Of a stretch of 64,000 nucleotides of DNA, positions 53,037 through 61,879 are shown in pieces; the stretch's first letter is position 1, and every line of letters begins with the position of its first letter. Location of the stretch: assembly GCF_009765825.1 (NCBI RefSeq), contig NZ_LMUR01000018.1, positions 1,868,633-1,932,632 of the forward strand, written 5' to 3'. Origin of the DNA: Granulicella sp. L60 (GTDB lineage Bacteria > Acidobacteriota > Terriglobia > Terriglobales > Acidobacteriaceae). The notes beneath the pieces are model-generated. The model had not been told where the DNA came from. It did not search any database and saw only the letters and a program-made list of their open reading frames with translations. The translations under genes and the position numbers were made by a program.

Positions 53037-54530
53037 TTATTGGACGTTCGTATCGAACGAACCGGTCTCGATGGTCGTGCCATGCTTCATCTGAATAAAG
53101 ATGCGATAGCGGCCGGAAGTAGGGAAGCCATAGGGAAAGTCGACCGCGTTCGATAGCGGCTGCGACGAAGCCATCTGCATGCCGGGCATCGCATCCATGG
53201 CGCCGTCCGAAGGCCCACCCGCCCCGCCGTCTCCATTGGCGAGCGTCATCGCCGCCATCGCCGCCGAGCCCTCCGGATGCGTATGCGCAAACACAGTCCC
53301 GTCCGTCTTGACGAACGCCGCATGTCCGGCCATCCCCATGTAAGGCTGCACGTCGGTAGCAGGCGAACCATCAGGAGCCAGCAGGCGGAAGTGGAACTCG
53401 TAAGCTGTACTCGCAGTCAGCCCCGCAGGCCGATCCCAGACCATCGTGTATCCGTCAGGCAGCTTATAAGTCGTGCCGAGCATCCCCTGACTCAGCGGCG
53501 CAGGATGCGCGATAGCATCATCCGGTCCCGGCGTACCCCCCGTCATACTCGCAGGCACATCCAGCGCCGCCACAATCGTCTCCGGAAATCCATTCGCGTG
53601 AACGATGTCGCCATAAAGCGTGTAGCGCCCTTCCGGCATCGCAGGCAGCGTCATACGAAAGTCCCCCGGCCCCACAAGCTCAGGATGCAGATGGAACACC
53701 GCATCCATCTCCGGCTGGCGAATCGCATACAGATGCATCAGATGCCCATGATCCGGCAGCAGATCGTTATTCGACCGGCTCAGCTTAGCCTCTTCATCCG
53801 ACGGGCGAAACGACTTGAGCTGCAGATCGAGCACATCGCCCTTCAAACCAGCATGCGCCTCAAGCGGCCGGTACACGCCCTCCGCATAACCCGCCGCCTC
53901 CGCATCCCACCACTTCGCCCCGCCGTACACCATCAGACCCATCACCGCCAGGCTGGTCGCCATCGCAATCAACGCCCTGCGTCGTCGGCTCGCCGGAGCC
54001 GTCTGGCCGGGCTGCAGCCGAGCCTCGCGAACCGCCGCCGCAATAATGCCCGCCATGCTGATCACCAGAAACAGTCCCAGCAAACCCAACACCACGCCCA
54101 TCCCACGCTGCATCTTCAACGTTGTCACCGCCACAGCCGGCACAGGAACCGAAGCCTTACCTTCACCCGCAGCGCCCGCAATGTCGAACCGCACCTCCCA
54201 CGAACCCGACGCCATCATCCAGATGCTTCCCGTAAAGAACGCAGGATCGGTCGTCGAGCGCTGCATCGCATCCGAGGTCGGCGGATGCTTCGCCGCCTCA
54301 CCCGTCATCGGCATCGGCGTAATGTGCAGCCCCGTCACCGGCGCGCCCGTCGACCGCACCTCGACCACCGCCACCCCCGGAATCACCGTCGGCATCCGGA
54401 TCGTCACGAACAGCTTGTACTGCCCCGACGACACCGTCTCGAACACATCCTTGCTGCCCACATGGGCGCGCGCACTCGGCACCACAACTACGGCCAGCAG
54501 AATCAGCAGCAGACATCGAAGAGTTTTCAT
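53037..54530 (-). CDS. Membrane-anchored His/Met-rich periplasmic protein (PmoB-like layout)
   Basis: The 497-residue protein has a signal peptide (1-22) with a likely cut before His23 (SARA-HVGSKD), so the mature N-terminus would be His, as in PmoB and CopC-like copper proteins. A ~120-residue soluble domain (23-140), two membrane helices (about 144-167 and 185-204) and a second soluble domain (210-497) follow. The second has many candidate metal ligands: DHGHLMHLY (261-266), FHLHPE (280-282), MGMAGHAAF (398-403) and FAHTHPEG (416-418). The order soluble-TM-TM-soluble equals PmoB; sequence homology is not demonstrated. It is immediately after the gene at 54532. Copper binding is an inference. 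Confidence 0.8.
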   Translation of the reverse strand: MKTLRCLLLILLAVVVVPSARAHVGSKDVFETVSSGQYKLFVTIRMPTVIPGVAVVEVRSTGAPVTGLHITPMPMTGEAAKHPPTSDAMQRSTTDPAFFTGSIWMMASGSWEVRFDIAGAAGEGKASVPVPAVAVTTLKMQRGMGVVLGLLGLFLVISMAGIIAAAVREARLQPGQTAPASRRRRALIAMATSLAVMGLMVYGGAKWWDAEAAGYAEGVYRPLEAHAGLKGDVLDLQLKSFRPSDEEAKLSRSNNDLLPDHGHLMHLYAIRQPEMDAVFHLHPELVGPGDFRMTLPAMPEGRYTLYGDIVHANGFPETIVAALDVPASMTGGTPGPDDAIAHPAPLSQGMLGTTYKLPDGYTMVWDRPAGLTASTAYEFHFRLLAPDGSPATDVQPYMGMAGHAAFVKTDGTVFAHTHPEGSAAMAAMTLANGDGGAGGPSDGAMDAMPGMQMASSQPLSNAVDFPYGFPTSGRYRIFIQMKHGTTIETGSFDTNVQ

Positions 54531-54531
54531 C

Positions 54532-55767
54532 CTACCGCCGCACGCTCTTCATCCAGTTGCCGAAGCGCAGCCCGACCCACGTCCCCGCAACGCTGTACAC
54601 CGCCGCCCACGCCAGCCCCGTCGCCAGCACCATCCCGTGCTCCGGTCTGACGAAGAGTCGAAGCAGATCGTAGCTCCCGGGCCTGGTGTTGTAGTCGAAG
54701 TAGATCGTCCCGAAGAACCGATTCTGCGCCGCATTCGACATCAGGAACGTAGCAAAGTTCCACTCCACCAACAGCAGAACCGCCATAAACACCGCACCCG
54801 ACACCAGCGCAATCTGCCAGAACTTCCACGCCCGCGTCCGCTGCCACAGCAGATCCAGCGCCACCGCCGGAACGATCAGCAGAATCGGAAAGCTCGCCGG
54901 AACAAAGTGCGTCACCGGATAGTAGACCGGACCCAGCTTAGGCTGCGCCGGAAACAGCGGCAGAATCAGAATCTCCGCAATCGCAAACAGCATGTACACA
55001 GACGACGTATAGGTCGCCGCCCAGCGATGGCGCGACGCCCGCGACAGCATCGCAAACACCAGCGGAATCGCGATCCCCATCGCCATGTACGCCCCGGCCC
55101 CATGCAGATACACATCCCACGTCTTCTCCAGCAGGAAGAACATCTGGCCCGACACCACCAGTCCGCCGACGTACAAAAACATCCGCTGCAGCGTCCGGAA
55201 GGTCGCGTTCGACTCCTCACCCGCCATAGGCTCCGCGCGATTCATCGCCGCCAGAATCAAAAACAGAACCCCCACCGACACGCCGCGCATACCCAGAATC
55301 AACAGCGTATGCGGCGGGCTGATGATCTTCACGTCCAACCCATACGCCGCATGCCACCAGTTATCGAACGGCGCCGAGGTCATCATCGCGATGCCTCCCC
55401 ACGCCGCAATAAACGCCCCAATCGGCGCCCGGAACCCCAGAACATTCACAGAGGCGTCCTTCAGCGCAGCCGACCGCCCAAACGTCGTCGCCAGAATCAG
55501 ATACCCGCACACCACCGCCGCAATCAATCCGCAGGCATAGATTGCCATATGCGCCGGCGTCCAGAAGCTGTCGCGCCCAATCGAGCGGTGCCACGACACG
55601 TCCCACGCCCCGCCGATCGCAGCCGACGTAACCGCCACCACGCCGCACCAGATATACCAGGGCACAGAGGCCGCACGCGTCGAAGCCGCAGCGCGTGTAG
55701 AAGGGGATGCCTGGGGGAGTGGTTCAACCGTTCCAAGGGTATGGAGCGATCCTGTGGAAGTTGCCAT
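54532..55767 (-). CDS. Polytopic membrane protein with PmoC-like D-x3-H-x12-H motif
   Basis: I take the ATG at 55765-55767 because GGAGG lies just upstream on the minus strand; 411 residues, about ten membrane segments. At the end of segment 1 is D56-V-S-W-H60...R65-D66...TPAH73. Asp-x3-His-x12-His with a preceding Trp and an Asp at +6 is the pattern of the PmoC copper ligands D156/H160/H173 of Methylococcus. A second copy follows segment 3: D135...H139...SPPH153 (x13), and D218-x3-H222 follows segment 5. Length, fold similarity and copper binding remain unproven. It is upstream of the His/Met-rich gene, stop-to-start spacing one base, a clear operon. Confidence 0.82.
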   Translation of the reverse strand: MATSTGSLHTLGTVEPLPQASPSTRAAASTRAASVPWYIWCGVVAVTSAAIGGAWDVSWHRSIGRDSFWTPAHMAIYACGLIAAVVCGYLILATTFGRSAALKDASVNVLGFRAPIGAFIAAWGGIAMMTSAPFDNWWHAAYGLDVKIISPPHTLLILGMRGVSVGVLFLILAAMNRAEPMAGEESNATFRTLQRMFLYVGGLVVSGQMFFLLEKTWDVYLHGAGAYMAMGIAIPLVFAMLSRASRHRWAATYTSSVYMLFAIAEILILPLFPAQPKLGPVYYPVTHFVPASFPILLIVPAVALDLLWQRTRAWKFWQIALVSGAVFMAVLLLVEWNFATFLMSNAAQNRFFGTIYFDYNTRPGSYDLLRLFVRPEHGMVLATGLAWAAVYSVAGTWVGLRFGNWMKSVRR

Positions 55768-55856
55768 AGTGGCCTCCGGATTCTCTACCTGAGTATACCG
55801 AAGCCTCGTCAACACAGGCCCCAACATCCCCGTAGCGAGATATAGTTCGAGTCGCG

Positions 55857-55862
55857 TAATAT
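55857..55862 (+). promoter_or_regulatory. -10-like box of the Tat cupin gene
   Basis: TAATAT at 55857-55862 ends 6 bases before the ATG at 55869. No Shine-Dalgarno is seen; the gene may be leaderless. Confidence 0.4.
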
Positions 55863-55868
55863 GTCCGC

Positions 55869-56342
55869 ATGAAAAACTTCAACCGCCGTGATCTCTGTGT
55901 CGCCCTCTCCGCCCTCGCCGCGATGGGCACTGTCATCTCATCCGCAGAAGCCGAGGGCAGCAGCGCCGACCCCGGAGACACCGTCCTCGGAACCTCCCGC
56001 GTCATTCCCTACGACGAGCTCAAGGTCATCCAGATGCCCAACGGCGGCACCATGCGCCGCGTCATGTCCGGCGTCCTCCCCACCGGCGAGTTCATCGAGA
56101 TCCACGAGACCATGCTGCCCGCCGGAAAGATGCCGCACCCGCCCCACAAGCATCCCAACACCGAGATCCTCTTCATCCAGGACGGCAAGCTCGAGTACCT
56201 CGACAACGGCACGCCCATCCCCGCCAGCAAGGGCAGCGTTATCTTCAGCGCGTCGAATATCATGCACGGCCTAAAGAACGTAGGCGACACCCCTGCGAAC
56301 TACATCGTCGTGTCCGTAGGGCGGCAACTAAAAGAAGGGTAA
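55869..56342 (+). CDS. Exported (Tat-like) cupin protein
   Basis: The 157-residue product begins MKNFNRRDLCVALSALAAMGTVISSAEA, a twin-arginine-like signal. The cupin has HPPHKHPNTEILFIQDGKLEYL and ASNIMHGLKNVGD as its two His-containing motifs, fit for one metal. It is divergent from the membrane cassette, with about 100 bases between the starts. The twin-arginine signal implies folding with its metal before export. The ligand is unknown. It is followed by palindromic copy E. Confidence 0.82.
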   Translation: MKNFNRRDLCVALSALAAMGTVISSAEAEGSSADPGDTVLGTSRVIPYDELKVIQMPNGGTMRRVMSGVLPTGEFIEIHETMLPAGKMPHPPHKHPNTEILFIQDGKLEYLDNGTPIPASKGSVIFSASNIMHGLKNVGDTPANYIVVSVGRQLKEG

Positions 56343-56350
56343 CGATCCTG

Positions 56351-56536
56351 TCCTGCCGGACGAGCCGCCTGCTCGGCGCGAGGTCACTTCGTGACGTGTA
56401 TACCTTGCCGTGGCAGCACGAGCACCCTACTCCTCCCCCTGGTCGGAATCTAAAGCCGACCAACGGGAGGCCCACCCGAAGGCGTACATAAGTCACGAAG
56501 TGACCTCTCCACGAGCAGTGGGCCCGTCCGGCAGGA
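56351..56536. repeat. Nested-palindrome element, copy E (full length)
   Basis: TCCTGCCGGACG (56351-56362) and CGTCCGGCAGGA (56525-56536) are perfect outer inverted repeats; middle arms GGTCACTTCGTGAC/GTCACGAAGTGACC and the inner arm follow. It sits between the cupin and metG, tail to tail. Confidence 0.9.
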
Positions 56537-56545
56537 CAGAATCTT

Positions 56546-58975
56546 TTAACGCAACCGAGAGCCCAAAGCAATCTCTTCGCCGAAGGTCGCCAGCACCGGC
56601 TTGCCGTTCTCTCCGTGGCTCGCCGCCAGCAGCATCCCATGCGACTCCAGCCCCCGCATCTTCCGCGGAGCCAGGTTCGCAATCACCACAATCTTCCTTC
56701 CGATCAACTCCTCCGGCGTATACCACTCCGCAATGCCCGAAAGAATCTGCCGCTTCTCATAGCCCAGATCGACCTCCAGCCGCAGCAGCTTATCCGCCTT
56801 CGGAATGCGCTCGGCAACCACAATCTGTGCCACGCGAAGATCGATCTTCACAAAGTCGTCGATAGCGATCTGCGGCGTATCCGGAGTGGAAGAACCCGCA
56901 GCCGAAGCAGCAAACGGACCCGAAGCCGGAGCTTCCGTATGAGACGGCGTCCCCGGCCGCTCCGTACTAATCGCATAACTCCCGCCAACCGTGGCGCCAG
57001 GATTCGCCTCAGGCAAAGCCGAAGTACGCGGAGCCGCCCCCGGATGCGTCGGGTCCGTAGGAACAGCCGAAGTATGCGTCGTCTTCTCATCGACCAGCTT
57101 CGAAGGCGCAGGAGGAGTAACTGAAGCAGGAGAAGTAGTCGAAGGTGTAGAAGTAGTCGAAGGTGTAGAAATAGTCGGATTTTCCATATCGATCATGATC
57201 TGCGCAAGTCCTTTGTCTGCCCGTGGAAATATAGGAGCAAGCTCACCAAGCTTCGTGCCCGGCTTCAACCCACCCCACTCAAGATTCTTCAACTCACCAT
57301 TCTTCGCCGCCGCCTCAATATCACCCAGCCCCAACTGCGCCCACACCTTCGCCGTGGCGTGGGGGATGATCGGATAGAGATAGGCGGTGATCACTCGAAT
57401 GGCTTCGCACGCGCTGTAAAGGCTCGCCGCTAACTTCACCCTGTCATCAGGCGAATCAGACTTAGCAAGTTTCCAGGGAGCATCTGATGTGATCTTTCCA
57501 TCAACAACTCCAATAACTTCCATCGCTTGCCTTAGGAAAGCGAAGAAATTATTGCTGCTCGCCTTATCTTCAAAAAGAATACTTAGCGGAAGCGATTTGG
57601 GTTCGGATGGTGCTTCATAGGGGTACACCGGCATACAACCAGAAAAATTACTGCTAATCATGGTAAGCACGCGGCTCACAAGATTGCCATACCCATTCGC
57701 CAGATCCGCGTTGTACCGCGTAATCATCGCGTCGAAGCTAAAGCTCCCATCCTGCCCAAACGGAATCTCCCGCAGCAAAAAGTACCGCAGCACATCCGCC
57801 CCAAAGAGATCCTGCTCGCGTTTCGTGGAGTCAGGAAACTGTTTCTTATAAACCTCAGTCCCAAACGCATCAAGAATCGTCTCCGTACGAACGACGTTCC
57901 CCTTCGACTTCGACATCTTGCTGTCATCAAACAGCAGCCAGCCATTCGCCACCACCGACTTCGGCGTCGCAATCCCCGCAGCCAGCAGAAACGCCGGCCA
58001 GTAGACGCAATGAAACCGCGTAATCTCCTTACCCACGAGATGCAGATCCGCAGGCCAGTATCTCGCAAACCTCTCCTGCATCGCCGGATCGTCCGAACCA
58101 TACCCAATCGCCGTCATATAGTTCGCCAGCGCATCCAGCCACACATAGATCACATGCTTCTCATCCCCCGGAACCGGGATGCCCCACTTGAAACTGGACC
58201 GCGAGATCGAAAGATCCTTCAGCGCTCCAGGGATGTAGTACTTCCCTGACGCGCTCTTCAAAACCCAGCCCCGGTCATAAGCTATGTCTAACGGGTTTAC
58301 TGGCAGTTTGGCGGGAACGACGGTGCCGGATGGTAGATGTGCGTCCGCGAATAGACTCTCATCGTAGACACGGACTATGACGGCGTTGAGATCGCCACGA
58401 AGGAAGCTGAGGACTTCATTGCGGCTGGATTCGGGTTGGATGGTAAGTTCGCCGCTCTCAATCCGATCAATCAGCGGAAGCTGATACTCCGACAACTTGA
58501 AGAAGTAGTTCTCCTCCGTCACCGTCTCCGTCGGCTTACCATCCGGTCCAATCGTCCCCGGAGGCCCCTCGACAAACATCTCCTCGCCGATCGAGTACTG
58601 ACCGGTGTACGTACTCAGATAAATCGCCCCGCGCTCCTCCAGATGCTTCCAGAGCCGCTGCACACCCTGCTTATGCCGTTCATCCGTCGTGCGAATGTAG
58701 TCGTTGTACGTAATGCCCATGCGGTCCCACAGTGTACGAAAGCTCGCCGAGACCTCATCCGCGAACTGCTGTGGCGCGACGCCTGCCGCCGCAGCCGACC
58801 GCTCTACCTTCTGGCCATGCTCATCCGTACCGGTCAGGAAGAAGGTATCGTCGCCAAGAAGCCGATGACGCCGCGCGATCACGTCAGCTGCAATCGTCGA
58901 GTACGCATGCCCGATGTGCGGACGCGCGTTGACATAGTAGATAGGGGTAGTGAGATAGAAAGTTTGCTTAGACAT
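56546..58975 (-). CDS. metG: Methionyl-tRNA synthetase with C-terminal tRNA-binding domain
   Basis: MetG charges tRNA-Met. The 809-residue class I synthetase has ARPHIGHAY (HIGH) near 20, the signature DDSKMSKSKGNVVR and a C-terminal OB-type tRNA-binding domain (DFVKIDLRVAQIVVAERIPKADKLL). A ~110-residue linker rich in Pro, Ser and Thr (STPSTTSTPSTTSP, TSALPEANPG) joins the anticodon-binding and OB domains. It is longer than most bacterial linkers. The four-cysteine zinc knuckle of MetG1 is not evident, so it is the zinc-poor type. Confidence 0.95.
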   Translation of the reverse strand: MSKQTFYLTTPIYYVNARPHIGHAYSTIAADVIARRHRLLGDDTFFLTGTDEHGQKVERSAAAAGVAPQQFADEVSASFRTLWDRMGITYNDYIRTTDERHKQGVQRLWKHLEERGAIYLSTYTGQYSIGEEMFVEGPPGTIGPDGKPTETVTEENYFFKLSEYQLPLIDRIESGELTIQPESSRNEVLSFLRGDLNAVIVRVYDESLFADAHLPSGTVVPAKLPVNPLDIAYDRGWVLKSASGKYYIPGALKDLSISRSSFKWGIPVPGDEKHVIYVWLDALANYMTAIGYGSDDPAMQERFARYWPADLHLVGKEITRFHCVYWPAFLLAAGIATPKSVVANGWLLFDDSKMSKSKGNVVRTETILDAFGTEVYKKQFPDSTKREQDLFGADVLRYFLLREIPFGQDGSFSFDAMITRYNADLANGYGNLVSRVLTMISSNFSGCMPVYPYEAPSEPKSLPLSILFEDKASSNNFFAFLRQAMEVIGVVDGKITSDAPWKLAKSDSPDDRVKLAASLYSACEAIRVITAYLYPIIPHATAKVWAQLGLGDIEAAAKNGELKNLEWGGLKPGTKLGELAPIFPRADKGLAQIMIDMENPTISTPSTTSTPSTTSPASVTPPAPSKLVDEKTTHTSAVPTDPTHPGAAPRTSALPEANPGATVGGSYAISTERPGTPSHTEAPASGPFAASAAGSSTPDTPQIAIDDFVKIDLRVAQIVVAERIPKADKLLRLEVDLGYEKRQILSGIAEWYTPEELIGRKIVVIANLAPRKMRGLESHGMLLAASHGENGKPVLATFGEEIALGSRLR

Positions 58976-59344
58976 GCTGGGTGGCCAAAGCCAAGTTTAG
59001 CAGGAGGGAACCACCCCACCGACCCGGCAGTCCCAATGGCGCCGAAGGCGCGTCAGCCTCGATGGCAGATCGCGCCGTGCGCGCAGCACGCCTCGCCTGT
59101 CCTAAAATCCCTTATCCGTCCCACTCAGGCACCCACCAGACCAACCAGCAAAATAAACCCGAAATCAATGGCGTACCATCCACACCCAAAAAACCAACCG
59201 CAACCCAACCACCCCCACCACGCTAACTAACACAACTCACCAGCAACCAACCACGACGAGCACCCGCATTTAGCCAAAAACCCCTGCAAAAACACCCACC
59301 CACCACACAGGAAAAAATCCGCAAACAAACCCACCAGAAAAATC
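58976..59344. other. Intergenic gap with C/A-rich tract
   Basis: From about 59110 to 59340 the plus strand is almost free of G, rich in ACCA and ACCC, resembling 4660-4835. It is the 3' side of the FadR-like gene, so its transcript end would be G/T-rich. Short frames here are artefacts. Confidence 0.6.
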
Positions 59345-60154
59345 CTAGCTGCCAGTACGAGTCCCATCCTCCACCGGCCCAGCACCCTCTACCGCAGCCG
59401 CCTCAGCCGCCTGCGCCGTACGAGCCATGTTCAAATGCTGCTCCATCATCAACCGCGCCTGCGCCGGATTGTGCGACCGGATAGCCCGATAGATCTCCCG
59501 GTGCATCTCCGAAGACTCCTTCAGATCCTGCGCATTATCAATAGTTTGCCGCCGATTCGCATACAGGCTCGCCGTAATCGTCTCCATCAGCGCCGCCAGA
59601 ATCGGATTCCCCGCAGCCCGCGCAATCGTCCGATGAAACCTCACATCGTGAATCAGGTACTCCTGCGGATCGTCCAACGACGCATACATCTCCGTCACCT
59701 CCTCCGCCAGCTCAGCGATGTGCTCGTCGGTAGCCCGCTCCGCAGCCAGCGCCGCCACATTCGACTCAATCACAATCCGCGCCTCAAACATCTGCCACGG
59801 CAGAAATCCATGCAACGTCCCCAGTACGTCCAGCGAACTCGAATCCAGCGCCGGAGGCCCCGAAGACACAAACGTCCCCGCCCCATGCCTGCTCTTCAAC
59901 ACACCCATGGCAGACAAAAACCCAATGCCGGCACGCAGACTCGACCTGCTGATCTTCAGCTCCCGCGCAAGCTCACGCTCTGGAGGCAAGCGGTCGCCCG
60001 GACGAACCGCACCCGAGCTGATCAGCGAACGGACATGCTCCACCACCTGCATCGTCAGTTGACTGTGCCCAACCACCTCGTCTTCATTTTCTTTAGCAGC
60101 TTTTCTCACGCTGAAACTCTCCTTGCGCGCAAGTGAAATTCCTTGAATGGCCAT
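59345..60154 (-). CDS. GntR-family (FadR subfamily) regulator
   Basis: The 269-residue protein has a GntR winged helix (about 40-105: VRSLISSGAVRPGDRLPPERELARELKISRSSLRAGIGFLSAMGVL) and an FCD-type all-helical C-terminal domain (FEARIVIESNVAALAAERATDEHI; YLIHDVRFHRTIARAAGNPIL; HREIYRAIRSHNPAQARLMMEQHL) with three metal-ligand positions, D in the IHDVRFHR stretch and two His. It follows the MFS transporter gene and probably regulates it. The ligand may be a sugar acid, as in the family. Confidence 0.9.
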   Translation of the reverse strand: MAIQGISLARKESFSVRKAAKENEDEVVGHSQLTMQVVEHVRSLISSGAVRPGDRLPPERELARELKISRSSLRAGIGFLSAMGVLKSRHGAGTFVSSGPPALDSSSLDVLGTLHGFLPWQMFEARIVIESNVAALAAERATDEHIAELAEEVTEMYASLDDPQEYLIHDVRFHRTIARAAGNPILAALMETITASLYANRRQTIDNAQDLKESSEMHREIYRAIRSHNPAQARLMMEQHLNMARTAQAAEAAAVEGAGPVEDGTRTGS

Positions 60155-60215
60155 CCGGTTGGACGAAGAGTAACACGCTCTGCTGGGTTTCGTTCATCAG
60201 ACGCCAGTGCGCCGT

Positions 60216-60243
60216 GAACGTTACATCCAGCGCCTAAACGTTC
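60216..60243. other. GAACGTT inverted repeat between the MFS and GntR genes
   Basis: GAACGTT (60216-60222) and AACGTTC (60237-60243) are inverse complements 14 bases apart. It sits in the 96-base gap; it could be an operator or a weak terminator. Confidence 0.35.
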
Positions 60244-60250
60244 CTGTCTA

Positions 60251-61594
60251 TCAGACCGCTTCTGCGGACTCAGGCACGCCACTCACTCCAATCTTCGGTA
60301 CAAGTATCTGAAAGATCGTCAACGCAATGATGTAAGCAAAGCTCGCCATGAAGAAGATCACCATCGGATGCAGCGCGAAGTAGTGCGAGACGATCCACGT
60401 AAACATCGCCCCTCCCAGCGCTCCCGCCGCTCCGCCGATGCCCACAACCGTCGAGACCGAAGTCGATGGAAACATATCCGACGGCGTAGAGAACAGATTC
60501 GCCGACCACCCCTGGTGCGCAGCCGCAGCCAGTGAAAACAGCGCAATCGCCGGCCATGCGTTATTCGGAGACAGCGTGTGCATATGCGGCACCAGCATGA
60601 TCGGAAGCACCGCGACAGCGCAGATCAGCAGCGCAAACTTTCGGCCGCTGTTCACCGTATGCCCACGCTTCATCCAGAAGCCCGAGAGCCATCCACCCCC
60701 GATCGACCCCACGCTCGAGACGCTATAGATCACAATCAGCGGATACTTTGCGTGGTTCAGATCCAGCCCGTAGTTCTCATTCAGAAACTTCGGCAGATAG
60801 AAGAGATAGAACCACCACACAGGGTCTGTAAGTCCCTTACCCAGCGAAAAAGCATAGAGACCCCGATTGGTAATGAGCCGCCCCAGCAGCGGACCACCCT
60901 GCGTAACGGGCACAAGCCGTTCCTGCGTAAACGTGGATGCGCGACGAAGCTTGTTATAAGGAAAGATCAGCCAGACAACCAGCCAGCACAGCCCCATCGA
61001 CCCGGTACACAAAAACGCCGAGCGCCAGCCAAAACGAGACGTCACTGCCGCAATAAGAATAGGCGCGATAAAGAAAGAGGCGTTGGTCCCAGAGTTGAAC
61101 AAGCCCGTAGCAAGCGCCCGCTCCTCGCTGGGAAACCACTCTGTAGTCGCCTTGATGGCAGCAGGGAAGTTGCCCGACTCGCCAAGCCCAAGCAGCGCAC
61201 GCGCAATACAGAATCCAATCACCGACGCGACCAGCGCATGGCCCATGGAAGCGCAAGCCCACACCAGGATCGCAGCCGCGTAACCGATCTTCGTCCCCAC
61301 CTTGTCGATGATGCGCCCAGCTGTCAGCAGGCCAATGCCATACGCGATCTGGAAGCACTCGATGATGTGGCCGTAGTTCAGGTTATAGGCAGATTGCAGC
61401 TTGGCGTCGAGCCCCGGAACCCAGCCCATGAACGGCAGGTGCAGCAGCGGTTCGATCAGCGAGAGCACCGACCGGTCCATGTAGTTGATGGTGGTCGCCG
61501 CGAACAGAAGCGCGCAGATAAACCATCTCATGTTGGCGTTCTCGGGAGCGGAGGTAAAGCCCGAATCACGCGGACTGGCGGTTTGGATCGACAT
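60251..61594 (-). CDS. MFS transporter, ACS/hexuronate-like
   Basis: The 447-residue protein has 12 hydrophobic segments and the anion:cation symporter pattern: NYMDRSVLSLIEPLL, LTAGRIIDKVGTKIGYAAA (motif A) and LGLGESGNFPAAIKATTEWFP, then FNSGTNASFFIAPI. The ACS family carries hexuronates, glucarate or phthalate. With the FadR-type regulator downstream, a sugar-acid transporter is likely, unproven. GGGAG precedes the ATG. Confidence 0.9.
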   Translation of the reverse strand: MSIQTASPRDSGFTSAPENANMRWFICALLFAATTINYMDRSVLSLIEPLLHLPFMGWVPGLDAKLQSAYNLNYGHIIECFQIAYGIGLLTAGRIIDKVGTKIGYAAAILVWACASMGHALVASVIGFCIARALLGLGESGNFPAAIKATTEWFPSEERALATGLFNSGTNASFFIAPILIAAVTSRFGWRSAFLCTGSMGLCWLVVWLIFPYNKLRRASTFTQERLVPVTQGGPLLGRLITNRGLYAFSLGKGLTDPVWWFYLFYLPKFLNENYGLDLNHAKYPLIVIYSVSSVGSIGGGWLSGFWMKRGHTVNSGRKFALLICAVAVLPIMLVPHMHTLSPNNAWPAIALFSLAAAAHQGWSANLFSTPSDMFPSTSVSTVVGIGGAAGALGGAMFTWIVSHYFALHPMVIFFMASFAYIIALTIFQILVPKIGVSGVPESAEAV

Positions 61595-61879
61595 TTAGTT
61601 GCAACTCCCGCGTATATGTTGGTCGGCCTGCGCTTGGAGGAAACTCGCGCCCTGCAAATCGGTTGAAGGTTGTCGTTGATGAGAATAGTCGTTCTTGGCC
61701 TATCGGTGTCAAGCAGATTGGTTTAGGGCAGTGGGGTCAGCTTGAAGACAGATGCAAACGCATGTTGCCGAAAATGCCGTTTTGCGGAAACGACGGTGAC
61801 TATCACTACCGCCAAGCCGACATATCGGTACTGGTCTGTGGGATAGGTAAATCCGCCGATTTGGAAGCTGGTTTGGTTA

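Noticed and set aside
60155..60250. GntR operator at GAACGTT/AACGTTC as a firm call
   Set aside because: The arms are short and far apart; listed only as low-confidence.
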